DNA from: Pararhodobacter sp. CCB-MM2
GTDB taxonomy: Bacteria; Pseudomonadota; Alphaproteobacteria; Rhodobacterales; Rhodobacteraceae
Direction: 5' to 3'
Length of the DNA stretch: 47,153 nucleotides
Assembly (NCBI RefSeq): GCF_001691415.1
Contig: NZ_LRRR01000034.1
Span: 1 to 47,153, forward strand
Under the pieces are notes generated by a model. The model saw nothing but the letters and a program-made list of their open reading frames with translations. It was not told where the DNA came from and searched no databases. This document shows, piece after piece, positions 7,577 through 15,677 of this stretch (its first letter is position 1; the number at the start of each line of letters is the position of its first letter). The position numbers were made by a program, and so were the translations under genes.

Positions 7577-8311
7577 TCAGCCACGCCCCAGCCACGGCAT
7601 GTTGGTTGCCATGATCGACAGGAAGGGAATGTTGGTGCCCTTAGGCTGGTTCGCCATGTGCCAGACGGCGGCGGCAACCTCGGGCAGGTCCATCATCGGC
7701 TCAGGTTTGATCGAACCATCAGCCTGCGGCACGCCCTTGCCGATCTGGGCGGCCAGTTCGGTGCGGGCATTGCCGATGTCGATCTGCCCGGCGGCGATGT
7801 CGAAGGGCCGGCCATCCAGCGCCAGCGTCTTCGTCAGGCCGGTGACCGCATGCTTCGTCGCGGTATAGGCCACCGAGCCCGGCCGCGGCGCATGGGCGCT
7901 GACCGATCCGTTGTTGAGGATGCGGCCCCCCATCGGCGCCTGCCCCCGCATCTGCCGGAAGGCGGCGCGGGCACAGAGGAACATGCCGGTCAGGTTCACA
8001 TCGACCATGCCGCGCCAATCGGCCACGCTGAGCTCGTCGATGAGCGAGCCCTTCAGCATCTTCCCGGCGTTGTTGAACAGCACATCGATCCGCCCGAACC
8101 GCGCCACCACGGCGGCGAAGGCGGCCTCGACCTGCGCCTCATCCGTCACATCGCAAGGGATGGGCAGCGCGTTCGGGTGGGTGCCGGCGACCTCGGCCAG
8201 AGTATCGGCCGACCGGGCCAGCAGCGCCACGTCCCAACCCTCGGACAGGAACTTCAGCGCGGTGGCCTTGCCGATGCCGGTGCTGGCCCCGGTGATGACG
8301 ATGACCGGCAC
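7577..8311 (-). CDS. Short-chain dehydrogenase/reductase (SDR)
   Basis: The 244-residue classical SDR has the NAD(P) loop TGASTGIG (7-14), NNAG (80-83), a catalytic Ser in NNGSVSAH (136 or 138) and YTATK (Tyr149, Lys153). The first residues before the nucleotide-binding strand force a GTG start at 8311, 2 nt after the stop of the upstream RAM-domain gene, so translation is probably coupled. The substrate is not recognisable. The tight link to a small ligand-sensing domain suggests amino-acid or organic-acid responsive expression or activity, but that is inference. Confidence 0.9.
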   Translation of the reverse strand: MPVIVITGASTGIGKATALKFLSEGWDVALLARSADTLAEVAGTHPNALPIPCDVTDEAQVEAAFAAVVARFGRIDVLFNNAGKMLKGSLIDELSVADWRGMVDVNLTGMFLCARAAFRQMRGQAPMGGRILNNGSVSAHAPRPGSVAYTATKHAVTGLTKTLALDGRPFDIAAGQIDIGNARTELAAQIGKGVPQADGSIKPEPMMDLPEVAAAVWHMANQPKGTNIPFLSIMATNMPWLGRG

Positions 8312-8313
8312 GC

Positions 8314-8550
8314 TCAGAACGCCTTGAAGGTCATCGTGGTCAGGGTGCGGGCGATGCCGGGCACGTCGAACAGATGCTCGGACAGGTAGCGGCCCACATC
8401 TTCTTCTTCGGGGATGTAGACCTTGGCGATCAGGTCCCAATCGCCCGAGGTCGAGAACAGCTCGGACACGATCTCGCGGTCATAGATGGCGCTGGCGACC
8501 TCGTAGGTCTTGCCGGGGGTGCAGCGGAACTGGACGAAGACGCAATGCAT
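8314..8550 (-). CDS. Stand-alone Lrp/AsnC ligand-binding (RAM) domain protein
   Basis: This 78-residue protein consists only of the Lrp/AsnC effector-binding RAM fold (PF01037), without the helix-turn-helix. Visible features are the start MHCVFVQFRCTPGKTYEVA, the central SGDWDLIAKVYIP (the usual G.YD..A.V) and the end IARTLTTMTFKAF. The ATG follows a strong AGGAGG. Stand-alone RAM proteins form oligomers that bind amino acids, and some modulate full-length Lrp proteins. It is the first gene of a two-gene unit with the SDR downstream. Confidence 0.9.
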   Translation of the reverse strand: MHCVFVQFRCTPGKTYEVASAIYDREIVSELFSTSGDWDLIAKVYIPEEEDVGRYLSEHLFDVPGIARTLTTMTFKAF

Positions 8551-8605
8551 CGGGGGGCCTCCTGTGTTGGCGCGCAGGTTAGCAGGGGCCGGGCCGGGTG
8601 CAAGG

Positions 8606-9148
8606 TCAACTCGCCAGCGGGTAGCGCGCCAGCACATCATAGAGCGGCGCCTCCTCGCGCAGGGTCGAGCGGTAGAGCACCATCTCCTCGGCCAGCCACG
8701 GCTCCGAGGTCAGGGCGCCGATCCCCTCCATCGCCGCGGCCAGCGTTTGCGGCTGGGCCTCGCCCCTGCGGAAACGGCCGAGGGTGATATGCGGCACGAA
8801 CTTGCGCGCCTTGATCTCGATATCCAGCGCGCGGGCGGCCTGCGTGACCTTCTTCTGGTCGGACAGCAGCCGTGCATCCCCGGCGATCCGGGCGTGGAGG
8901 GCATCCGGCTCGTCGCCGCCGAAAACCCCAAGGCCGTCGAGGCGCAGCAACGGCGGGTGAAGGCTCAGGTCTTCCAGCGTGAAATGAAGCTCTTCCAGCA
9001 CGGGCTCCGGCACCTTGCCGAGGAAGGCCAGCGTGATGTGGAAATTCTCACGCGGGACCGGGCGCGGCAGGCGCAGCCGCGATTGCACGCCGCTCAGGCG
9101 GTGGATGATGTCCTCGGGGACCGGGAGGGCGAGAAAGGCGCGGATCAT
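8606..9148 (-). CDS. thpR: RNA 2',3'-cyclic phosphodiesterase
   Basis: This 180-residue protein of the 2H phosphoesterase superfamily carries the two catalytic H-x-T-L tetrads, HITL at 37-40 (in FHITLAFLG) and HITL at 120-123 (in FVPHITLGRF). The N-terminus MIRAFLALPVPEDI is typical for ThpR/LigT. The enzyme hydrolyses RNA 2',3'-cyclic phosphate ends to 2'-phosphates and can join tRNA halves in vitro. A TTG two codons upstream (9154) is possible, but the ATG at 9148 matches the family start. It is divergent from the DUF6455-like gene across 111 nt. Confidence 0.92.
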   Translation of the reverse strand: MIRAFLALPVPEDIIHRLSGVQSRLRLPRPVPRENFHITLAFLGKVPEPVLEELHFTLEDLSLHPPLLRLDGLGVFGGDEPDALHARIAGDARLLSDQKKVTQAARALDIEIKARKFVPHITLGRFRRGEAQPQTLAAAMEGIGALTSEPWLAEEMVLYRSTLREEAPLYDVLARYPLAS

Positions 9149-9259
9149 CGCCAAGGGCTAGCCCCCGCCTTGCGCCAGATCAAGGCGAAGGCGACCGCGG
9201 CGGTGCACAAGGGCGCGAGCCAAAGCCGGAGAGGCCACACGACAAAGGGGGAATTCGGA

Positions 9260-9634
9260 ATGAAGATGGAGCGCTTCCTGCACCTGTTCCGCGTCAGCCG
9301 CGACCTGCACGAGATCGAGGCGATGAGCGCGCGCGAGCTTGCCGACCTAGGCGTCACCCGCGCCGAGGCGATGGAGCTGGCCGCCCTGCCCGATGATGTC
9401 CCCCAGCGCGTGACCGAGATGGCCCGGGTCTTCGGCCTCGACCCGTCCGAGGTGATGCAGGATCGCCGGGTCTGGCACGAGCTTTTGCAAAACTGCCACC
9501 ATTGCCACGACCTCGGCACCTGCCACCGCTTCATGGCCCGCGAGGAGAAGGACGAGCCGGTGGACACCACCACGCTGACCTTCTGCCCCAACCGCCGCAC
9601 CTTCGACGCGCTGAACGCCTCGCTGGCCGGATGA
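9260..9634 (+). CDS. DUF6455-like Cys-rich protein with DUF1127-like N-terminus
   Basis: This is a 124-residue cytoplasmic protein. Residues 20-36 (EAMSARELADLGVTRAE) resemble the arginine-rich DUF1127/YjiS motif (LSDRELADIGL). The C-terminal half has four cysteines, C79-x2-C82-x5-C88-x20-C109, with His residues at 80, 81, 83 and 89 and an FCPN end motif, as in DUF6455 proteins. The cysteine spacing suggests a metal or Fe-S site, but no function is known to me. A GGGGGAA ribosome site precedes the ATG. The gene is monocistronic, ending in a hairpin 3 nt after its stop. Confidence 0.78.
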   Translation: MKMERFLHLFRVSRDLHEIEAMSARELADLGVTRAEAMELAALPDDVPQRVTEMARVFGLDPSEVMQDRRVWHELLQNCHHCHDLGTCHRFMAREEKDEPVDTTTLTFCPNRRTFDALNASLAG

Positions 9635-9635
9635 G

Positions 9636-9668
9636 AAAAGGGGCGGCCGGTCGCCCGGTCGCCCCCTT
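9636..9668 (-). terminator. Terminator of the BCCT transporter gene
   Basis: Read on the minus strand, AAGGGGGCG (about 9660-9668) pairs with CGCCCCTT (9638-9645) around a loop with one bulged base, followed by TTTT. It lies 22 nt past the BCCT stop and directly after the stop of the convergent DUF6455-like gene, so it may also stop transcription from that side. Confidence 0.6.
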
Positions 9669-9689
9669 CCGATTTGTGGTGACGCGCGG

Positions 9690-11324
9690 TTATTGGCGCG
9701 GCTCGTCCATCAGGCCCTTGATCAGCGCATAGCAGGCGATCAGCAGCACGATGGCGAAGGGGAAGCCCGTCGACACGGCCATGGCCTGCAAGGCGCCCAG
9801 CCCGCCGCCGATCAGCAGCGCGATGGCCACCAGACCTTCGAACGTCGCCCAGAACACGCGCTGTGCGACCGGCGCATCGACCTTGCCACCCGCCGTGATC
9901 GTGTCGATCACCAAGGAGCCCGAGTCCGACGAGGTCACGAAGAACACGATCACCAGCACGATCGACAGCAACGAGGCGATCCAGGTCCAGGGCAGCTGCG
10001 TCAGCATCTCGAACAGCTTCAGCTCCAGCGCCGCATCCTGCGCTCCGGTGAAGCCCTGATGGATCAGCTGATCCAGCGCGGTGCCGCCCAGCACGGTCAT
10101 CCACAGGATCGACACGGCGGTCGGGATGATCAGCACGCAGGTGACGAATTCGCGCACCGTGCGGCCCCGGCTGACGCGGGCGATGAACATGCCCACGAAC
10201 GGCGACCAGGAGATCCACCAAGCCCAGTAGAACGCGGTCCAGCCCTGCGAGAAGTTGGTGTCTTCACGCCCGAAGGGGTTGGACAGCGGCACCAGCTCGG
10301 TTGCATAGGCGCCGATGTTCTCGGCCAGATCGCCGAACAGGGTGGTGGTCGGACCGGCGAACAGGATGAACAGCACCAGAACGGCGGCCATGATGAGGTT
10401 CACCTCGGACAGCACCTTCACGCCACCGTCGAGGCCGCGCAGCACCGACACCAGCGCGGCGCCGGTGATCAGCGCGATCAGCACGATCTGCGAGGTGGTG
10501 CCGATCTCGATCCCGAACAGGTAGTTCAGACCCGCATTCGCCTGTTGCGCGCCGACCCCGAGCGAGGTGGCGAGGCCGAACAGCGTGGCGAAGACGGCGA
10601 GGATGTCGATGACATGGCCCGGCCAACCCCAGACGCGCTCGCCGAAGATCGGGTAGAACATCGAGCGCACGGTCAGCGGCAGACCCTTGTTATAGGCGAA
10701 CAGCGCCAGCGACAGCGCAACCACGGCATAGATCGCCCAAGGGTGCAGGCCCCAGTGGAAGATCGTCGCGGCCATGCCCAGCGCATGGGCAGCGGCCTCG
10801 TCCCCCTCGGCGCCGCCCAGCGGGGCCCAGTCGGTGCGCATCCCGTTCTCACCCACGGCGATGCCGCCGAACGAGGTCGAGTAATGCGAGATCGGCTCGC
10901 TGACGCCATAGAACATCAGGCCGATGCCCATGCCGGCGGCGAAGAGCATCGCGAACCAGCCGGCATAGCCGTAGTCCGGCGTCGCGTCGCGGCCGCCGAT
11001 GCGGACCTTGCCCAAGGGCGTGACGATCAGCGCAAGGCAGACCAGTACGAAGATGTTCCCGGCCAGCAGGAAGAACCAGTCGAAGGTCGAGGTCAGGAAA
11101 TCGCGCAGGCTGGTGAAGACCGGCCCAATCGAGTTCTGGAACGCCAGCGTAATGATGACGAAGGCCACGACCGACAGGCCGGAAATGGCGAAGACCGGGT
11201 TGTGGATGTCCAGACCGAAGGGTTGGACGTTGTTCTGGCCGATCTCGTAATCGGTCTCGATGATGTTTGCGGGGCCCTCGGGGGCCGGTATGGCTTCGCC
11301 GTCCGATGAAGATGAATCGGTCAT
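9690..11324 (-). CDS. BCCT-family betaine/carnitine/choline transporter
   Basis: The 544-residue protein has about 12 transmembrane segments. It carries the BCCT signature GWTAFYWAWWISWSPFVGMF with the tryptophan-rich substrate box, plus GMGIGLMFYGVSEPISHY in the N-terminal half, both diagnostic of PF02028. These carriers import quaternary ammonium osmolytes or catabolic substrates, usually with sodium or protons. The N-terminus is about 50 residues and acidic; the C-terminus is short, so a long osmosensing tail like that of BetP is absent. A strong AGGAGGGA precedes the ATG. It follows the universal stress protein gene by 49 nt on the same strand. The substrate is not predictable from sequence alone. 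Confidence 0.95.
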   Translation of the reverse strand: MTDSSSSDGEAIPAPEGPANIIETDYEIGQNNVQPFGLDIHNPVFAISGLSVVAFVIITLAFQNSIGPVFTSLRDFLTSTFDWFFLLAGNIFVLVCLALIVTPLGKVRIGGRDATPDYGYAGWFAMLFAAGMGIGLMFYGVSEPISHYSTSFGGIAVGENGMRTDWAPLGGAEGDEAAAHALGMAATIFHWGLHPWAIYAVVALSLALFAYNKGLPLTVRSMFYPIFGERVWGWPGHVIDILAVFATLFGLATSLGVGAQQANAGLNYLFGIEIGTTSQIVLIALITGAALVSVLRGLDGGVKVLSEVNLIMAAVLVLFILFAGPTTTLFGDLAENIGAYATELVPLSNPFGREDTNFSQGWTAFYWAWWISWSPFVGMFIARVSRGRTVREFVTCVLIIPTAVSILWMTVLGGTALDQLIHQGFTGAQDAALELKLFEMLTQLPWTWIASLLSIVLVIVFFVTSSDSGSLVIDTITAGGKVDAPVAQRVFWATFEGLVAIALLIGGGLGALQAMAVSTGFPFAIVLLIACYALIKGLMDEPRQ

Positions 11325-11373
11325 GCGGTCCCTCCTGTTATGATTGTTGTGTTGGTCAGGTCGTCAGGTCGTG

Positions 11374-11790
11374 TCAGCGCACGAGGAAGACCGACACACC
11401 GCTGTGCGATGCGAGGTCGCTGCCGTGGTGCGATCCCCAGAAGCGATCGGCGATGCCCGGTTTGTGCGTGCCCATCACCACGAGGTCCGCGCCGGTCTCC
11501 TCGATGGCCTTGAGCAGGGTCTTGTCCATGTCGATGGCCGGGTCGTGCGCGGTGTAGGATTTGGCCGAGTTGGTCTTGCCGGGCGCTGCGGGACGCGAGG
11601 CCGCGAAAGCGTCGAGCTTCTGCGCGAATTCCGTCGGATTATGCGCGATGGCCGTGGGGGTTTCCGCCGTTACCGAGACATAGACGATCTCGGCGCCGAA
11701 GGTGCGGGCAAGGTCTTCGCTGGTGGTCAGGGCCTTGTCGAGTTGATCAAGGTGCGACAGGTCCACCGGGACCATGATCCTTGAAAACAT
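11374..11790 (-). CDS. Universal stress protein (UspA family)
   Basis: The 138-residue single Usp domain begins MFSRIMVPVDLSHLDQLDKAL, the classic first strand and acidic loop. The C-terminal nucleotide motif is VVMGTHKPGIADRFWGSHHG, followed by SDLASHSGVSVFLV. The usual G-x2-G-x9-G-S/T pattern is only approximately kept (GTHKPG then GS), so ATP binding is likely but not certain. The ribosome site is AGGAGGGAA. It is the first gene of a probable unit with the BCCT transporter, an arrangement reminiscent of TeaD with the ectoine transporter in Halomonas, where the Usp modulates uptake. Confidence 0.9.
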   Translation of the reverse strand: MFSRIMVPVDLSHLDQLDKALTTSEDLARTFGAEIVYVSVTAETPTAIAHNPTEFAQKLDAFAASRPAAPGKTNSAKSYTAHDPAIDMDKTLLKAIEETGADLVVMGTHKPGIADRFWGSHHGSDLASHSGVSVFLVR

Positions 11791-11874
11791 GCGTTCCCTC
11801 CTTGTGTCGTTTCTTGTGTCCTTCTGCGGCGATTCGCCGCGGCTTTGCCGGGACAACACGCCCGGATGACCACG

Positions 11875-11892
11875 GGTAACGTGGCCGTTACC
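11875..11892. promoter_or_regulatory. Inverted repeat upstream of the universal stress protein gene
   Basis: GGTAAC (11875-11880) and GTTACC (11887-11892) form a 6-bp inverted repeat with a 6-nt centre. It lies 85 nt upstream of the Usp start and about 90 nt downstream of the helicase stop. It could be an operator for the Usp-BCCT unit; no matching regulator is recognisable. The rest of 11791-11983 shows no gene. Confidence 0.25.
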
Positions 11893-11983
11893 GTCACAAA
11901 GAGCCAAAAGCGACATGATTGCCCCGAAACAGGCAGGTAATGCGCATGTTTTCGGGGTCAATGCCGTCGCGTCAGTTGCGGTG

Positions 11984-13525
11984 TCAATCAGCCTCGGTCT
12001 GGGCCTGCAGCGTCAGGGGCGCGGGCGTCCCGGCCAGATCGTCGATCCTCAGCGGCCCGCCCGGACGCGCCAGCCGGTTGCGCACCACCCACAACAGGCG
12101 ATGCTCGGCGCGGGTGATCGCGACATAGGCCAGCCGCTTCCACAGGGGCAGTCCGGCCTCGTTCCGACCCGCACGGGCGGCGGCATAGAGGTCGGGCGCG
12201 AAGACCTGCACATCGCGCCATTGGCTACCCTGCGCCTTGTGGATTGTCACTGCCGCGCCATGCAGGAAGGCTGCGCCCATCGTCGCGGCGAAGGGGATGA
12301 AGGGCTCTTCTTCGCCCTCCTTCTCGATCTTGACGATGGAGGCCGCCGAGACCTGCGGCTCCTCAGCCCCCATCACATGCAGGCGCGAGAAACCGGGCCG
12401 TTTGCCGGGCCCGAGATAGACGCATTGCGCGCCCTTGATCAGCCCGCGCGCCTCAAGGTCGATGCGGCGCTTACGGTGCTTCAGAGGCAGTTCCAACCCG
12501 TCGCAAATGAGCGGCTCACCCGGCAGCAGTTCCGTCTCTGGCGCATCATGCGCGGCGCGGAAGGCATGGATCAGCCGGATCCGCGTCGCATTGCGCCACA
12601 CGAGCACCGGCGAGCGCGCCATCAGGTCGCTCTCCACCCGTTGTGCCCAGACCACGCGCTCGTCGCGCAAGGAGGCCTCCTCGATCATCCGTTCGAATTG
12701 CTCGAAGCCAAGGTCGGGATCGGCCAAGGCATGGGCAAGGTCGAGGATCGGATTGTCATCCGCCTGCCGATGGATGCGGTGCAATTCCAGCTGCTGCTTC
12801 TTCGGCAGGGTCTCGAACACCATCTCGCCCGACTGGCCGACCGGCGCCAGCTGCGCCGGGTCACCAAACAGCACGAGGGTCTGGAAGATCTCCTTCAGGT
12901 CGTCGAATTGCCGTTGGTCCAGCATCGAGCTTTCGTCGATGAAGCCCACATCCAGCGGCTCTTCGCGCCGTTTCCAGCCCTTGATGAAATCGGAGCCACG
13001 CAGACCCGCCGCGGCCAGCGCACCGGGGATCGACTTCACGCTGTCATAGAAGGCCTTGGCGCGATCCAGCGCGGCATCGGTCAGCTCTTCCAGCTCGGGC
13101 CGGTCGCCCGAGCCCTCCAGCCATTCCGCGATCTTCTCGTATTCCGGGTCATACAGCGGCGTGTAGAGGATGCGGTGAATGGTCGTTGCCGGCACGCCCC
13201 GGTTGCGCAGGACCGAGGCCGCCTTGTTCGTCGGCGCGAGGATCGCCAGCGTACGCCGTTCCTTGCGCCGCTTGCCCTCGTAATCGCCGCTGACCGTCTC
13301 GACCCCGGCCGCCGTCAGCGCCTTGGTGAGCTGCGCCAGCAGCATCGTCTTGCCCGACCCGGCCTTGCCCAGCACGGCCATGACCTGCCCGTCGGCCTCA
13401 GTGTCGGGCGGCTCCAGCGCTTCGTCGACGATGTCGATCCCCGCCTTCTCCAGCAGGTCGGCCAGCGCATCCCAGGCGGCGGCCTGATCGTCGGAGAAGG
13501 TCAGTGTAGCGGGGGCATCGTTCAT
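11984..13525 (-). CDS. RecD-like ATP-dependent DNA helicase (SF1)
   Basis: This 513-residue superfamily 1 helicase has motif I GKAGSGKT (53-60), motif Ia region APTNKAASVL, motif II FIDESSML, motif III FGDPAQLAPVG, motif V VTIHKAQGSQW and motif VI YVAITRAEHRLLWV. This is the RecD/Dda class with a UvrD_C_2-type C-terminal domain. It lacks the long N-terminal extension of RecD2 and the RecBCD partner genes, so it probably acts alone in 5'-3' DNA unwinding during repair or replication. It stands alone, divergent from the phosphatase gene across about 170 nt. Confidence 0.92.
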   Translation of the reverse strand: MNDAPATLTFSDDQAAAWDALADLLEKAGIDIVDEALEPPDTEADGQVMAVLGKAGSGKTMLLAQLTKALTAAGVETVSGDYEGKRRKERRTLAILAPTNKAASVLRNRGVPATTIHRILYTPLYDPEYEKIAEWLEGSGDRPELEELTDAALDRAKAFYDSVKSIPGALAAAGLRGSDFIKGWKRREEPLDVGFIDESSMLDQRQFDDLKEIFQTLVLFGDPAQLAPVGQSGEMVFETLPKKQQLELHRIHRQADDNPILDLAHALADPDLGFEQFERMIEEASLRDERVVWAQRVESDLMARSPVLVWRNATRIRLIHAFRAAHDAPETELLPGEPLICDGLELPLKHRKRRIDLEARGLIKGAQCVYLGPGKRPGFSRLHVMGAEEPQVSAASIVKIEKEGEEEPFIPFAATMGAAFLHGAAVTIHKAQGSQWRDVQVFAPDLYAAARAGRNEAGLPLWKRLAYVAITRAEHRLLWVVRNRLARPGGPLRIDDLAGTPAPLTLQAQTEAD

Positions 13526-13696
13526 GCGCGCGACCTTATGCCAAGCGCTGCAGGGAAGGAAGCAGGGCCGCGCATCCGGGCCGAGGGGCGCCGCGATTAA
13601 AATTTAGGCACATCCGGGATCAGGCAGGATTTCGAGCGGCTTGCGGCTGCCCCTCCCGCCCCCGGGCGCTAAGTTGTAGCGCAAACAGGAGGCATC

Positions 13697-14458
13697 GTGC
13701 GGCTGCTGATATTCACCGATCTCGACGGGACGCTGCTGGACCACGAGAGCTATGACTACCGTCCTGCCCTGCCGATGCTGGCGCGGCTGAAAGCGATGGG
13801 CGCGGGCGTGGTGCTGGCCTCGTCGAAGACCGGCCCCGAAATCGCCGATTGGCAGGCGCGGCTGGGCCTGACGGACTGGCCCGCCATCGTCGAGAACGGC
13901 GCGGCGCTGTTCGACGGGCAGATCGATGACCGCGACTACGGACGCATCCGCGCGGCACTGGCCCGCCTGCAAGCGCCCTATCGCGGCTTTGGTGACATGG
14001 GTGTGGACGAGGTCGCGCAGGTCACCGGCCTGTCGCCTGAGGCCGCCGCGCTCGCCTGCCAGCGCGCTCATACCGAGCCCGGGCTGTGGCACGGCACCGA
14101 GGCCGAATTGCATCACTTCCTCACCGCGCTGGAGGCCGAAGGGATCCATGCAAGGCGCGGCGGTCGCTTCCTGACATTGGGCTTCGGCGGCACCAAGGCC
14201 GGGCAGATGGCGCTGCTGACCACGCGCTATCATCCCGAGGTGACCTTGGCCTTGGGGGACGCACCCAATGACGCCGAAATGCTGACCACCGCCGATTGGG
14301 GCATCGTGGTGCGCAACAGCCACGGGCCGGGCCTTCCCCCCCTGCCCGGCGAGAACGAAGGCCGGATCCTGCGCACGCGCGCTGAGGGCCCGGAGGGTTG
14401 GGTCGAGGGCCTAGAGGCCGTTCTGGCCAAGTTGAAGATCGGAGAGACGGATGGCTGA
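13697..14458 (+). CDS. HAD-IIB phosphatase, glucosyl/mannosyl-3-phosphoglycerate phosphatase
   Basis: This 253-residue HAD-superfamily protein of the MPGP type (TIGR01486 class) has catalytic motif I FTDLDGTLLD with nucleophile Asp8 and acid Asp10, motif II SSKT (the MPGP-type ASSKTGPE), and motif IV GDAPNDAEML. The reaction removes phosphate from 3-phosphoglycerate glycosides to leave glucosylglycerate or mannosylglycerate. A GTG start at 13697 is chosen because AGGAGG (13687-13692) lies 4 nt upstream and the first strand begins at once. The gene overlaps the downstream glycosyltransferase by 8 nt. The GT81-like partner favours glucosyl-3-phosphoglycerate as substrate. Confidence 0.88.
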   Translation: MRLLIFTDLDGTLLDHESYDYRPALPMLARLKAMGAGVVLASSKTGPEIADWQARLGLTDWPAIVENGAALFDGQIDDRDYGRIRAALARLQAPYRGFGDMGVDEVAQVTGLSPEAAALACQRAHTEPGLWHGTEAELHHFLTALEAEGIHARRGGRFLTLGFGGTKAGQMALLTTRYHPEVTLALGDAPNDAEMLTTADWGIVVRNSHGPGLPPLPGENEGRILRTRAEGPEGWVEGLEAVLAKLKIGETDG

Positions 14459-15677
14459 CTTTCACCAGAACGGCAACATCGCCCAGTTCCACAACCTGCG
14501 CACCCGCTCGCTGGAAGAGCTGGAATACCGCCTGGAGACCTTTGCCCAGACCCGCAAGATCAGCCTGATCCTGCCGTCCCTCTATTCCGAGCTGGAAGGC
14601 CCGGCGCTGCAAAACATCCTCGATGAGCTGTCGAAGGTGAAATACCTGCACCGGGTGATCATCGGCCTCGATGCCGCGAACGAGATCCAGTTCCGCCACG
14701 CGCGCGAGTTCTTCGCGCGCCTGCCGATCAACCACGTCGTGCTGTGGAATGACGGCCCGCGGATCAAGGGGCTGATGGAACGGCTGGAGCCGCATGGCCT
14801 CGGGCCCATCGAGAAGGGCAAGGGCCGCAATGTCTGGGGCTGCATCGGTTACCTGATCGCCTGTGCGGATTCGGCGGTGATGGCGATCCATGATTGCGAC
14901 ATCGTCACGTATGATCGCGAGATGCTGTCACGGCTGGTCTATCCGGTCGCGCATCCCGCGTTCCCCTACCACCTGTCCAAGGGCTTCTACCCGCGCATCG
15001 GCAACGACAAGCTCGGTGGTCGCGTGACCCGTAACCTCGTGAGCCCGCTCCTGATTTCCCTGAAGAAGGTGCTGGGCGACAGTGAATATGTCGATTACCT
15101 GCGCGCCTTCCGCTACCCGCTCTCGGGCGAGTTCGCCATGCGCACGGCCACCCTGCCCGATCTGCGCATGCCCTCGGACTGGGGGCTGGAGATCGGCGTT
15201 CTGTCCGAGGCGTGGCGCAACCTCGGCCCCCGCGCCGTCTGTCAGGTCGAGATCGCCGATATCTATGACCACAAGCATCAGGACCTCTCTGCCGAGGACG
15301 CGCTGACCGGCCTCAACCGCATGTCGCTGGATATCTGCAAGGCGATCTTCCGCAAGCTGGCGGCGGATGGCGTGGTGATGAGCCCCAACATCTTCCGCAC
15401 GCTGAAGGCCACCTATTACCGCCGCGCGCTGGACATGCTGGAGGTCTATTCCCATGACGCGCAGATGAACGGCCTGAATTTCGACCGCCCGGCCGAGGAA
15501 CGCTCGATCCAGCTCTTTGCCGAGAACATCATTCAGGCGGGCCAAGTGTTCCTTGAGAACCCGCAGGAGCTGCCTTTCATCCCGAACTGGAACCTCGTCA
15601 ACGCTGCCGACCCGAATTTCCTGTCGGATTTCCGCAGCGCCGTGGCGCTGGACATGGCCGAAAGCGATCCGGCCTAA
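14451..15677 (+). CDS. gpgS: Glucosyl-3-phosphoglycerate synthase-like glycosyltransferase
   Basis: The 408-residue GT-A-type transferase has a DxD metal motif DCD (148-150 in AIHDCDIVTYD), a GKGRNVWG segment (123-130) that lines the sugar-nucleotide site in this family, and KGFYPRIGNDKLGGRVTR (177-194). These fit the GT81 GpgS proteins that transfer glucose from an NDP-glucose to 3-phosphoglycerate. The ATG follows GGAGAG and overlaps the phosphatase stop by 8 nt, giving the usual synthase/phosphatase pair. Its stop overlaps the stop of the convergent phosphorylase by 4 nt (15674-15677). A mannosyl transfer cannot be excluded from sequence alone. Confidence 0.85.
   Translation: MADFHQNGNIAQFHNLRTRSLEELEYRLETFAQTRKISLILPSLYSELEGPALQNILDELSKVKYLHRVIIGLDAANEIQFRHAREFFARLPINHVVLWNDGPRIKGLMERLEPHGLGPIEKGKGRNVWGCIGYLIACADSAVMAIHDCDIVTYDREMLSRLVYPVAHPAFPYHLSKGFYPRIGNDKLGGRVTRNLVSPLLISLKKVLGDSEYVDYLRAFRYPLSGEFAMRTATLPDLRMPSDWGLEIGVLSEAWRNLGPRAVCQVEIADIYDHKHQDLSAEDALTGLNRMSLDICKAIFRKLAADGVVMSPNIFRTLKATYYRRALDMLEVYSHDAQMNGLNFDRPAEERSIQLFAENIIQAGQVFLENPQELPFIPNWNLVNAADPNFLSDFRSAVALDMAESDPA

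Noticed and set aside
14451..15677. Mannosyl-3-phosphoglycerate synthase instead of the glucosyl enzyme
   Set aside because: The phosphatase belongs to the MPGP class used in both pathways, but the transferase motifs and the adjacent YcjM-like phosphorylase fit glucosylglycerate better. It is kept as an alternative in the entry.
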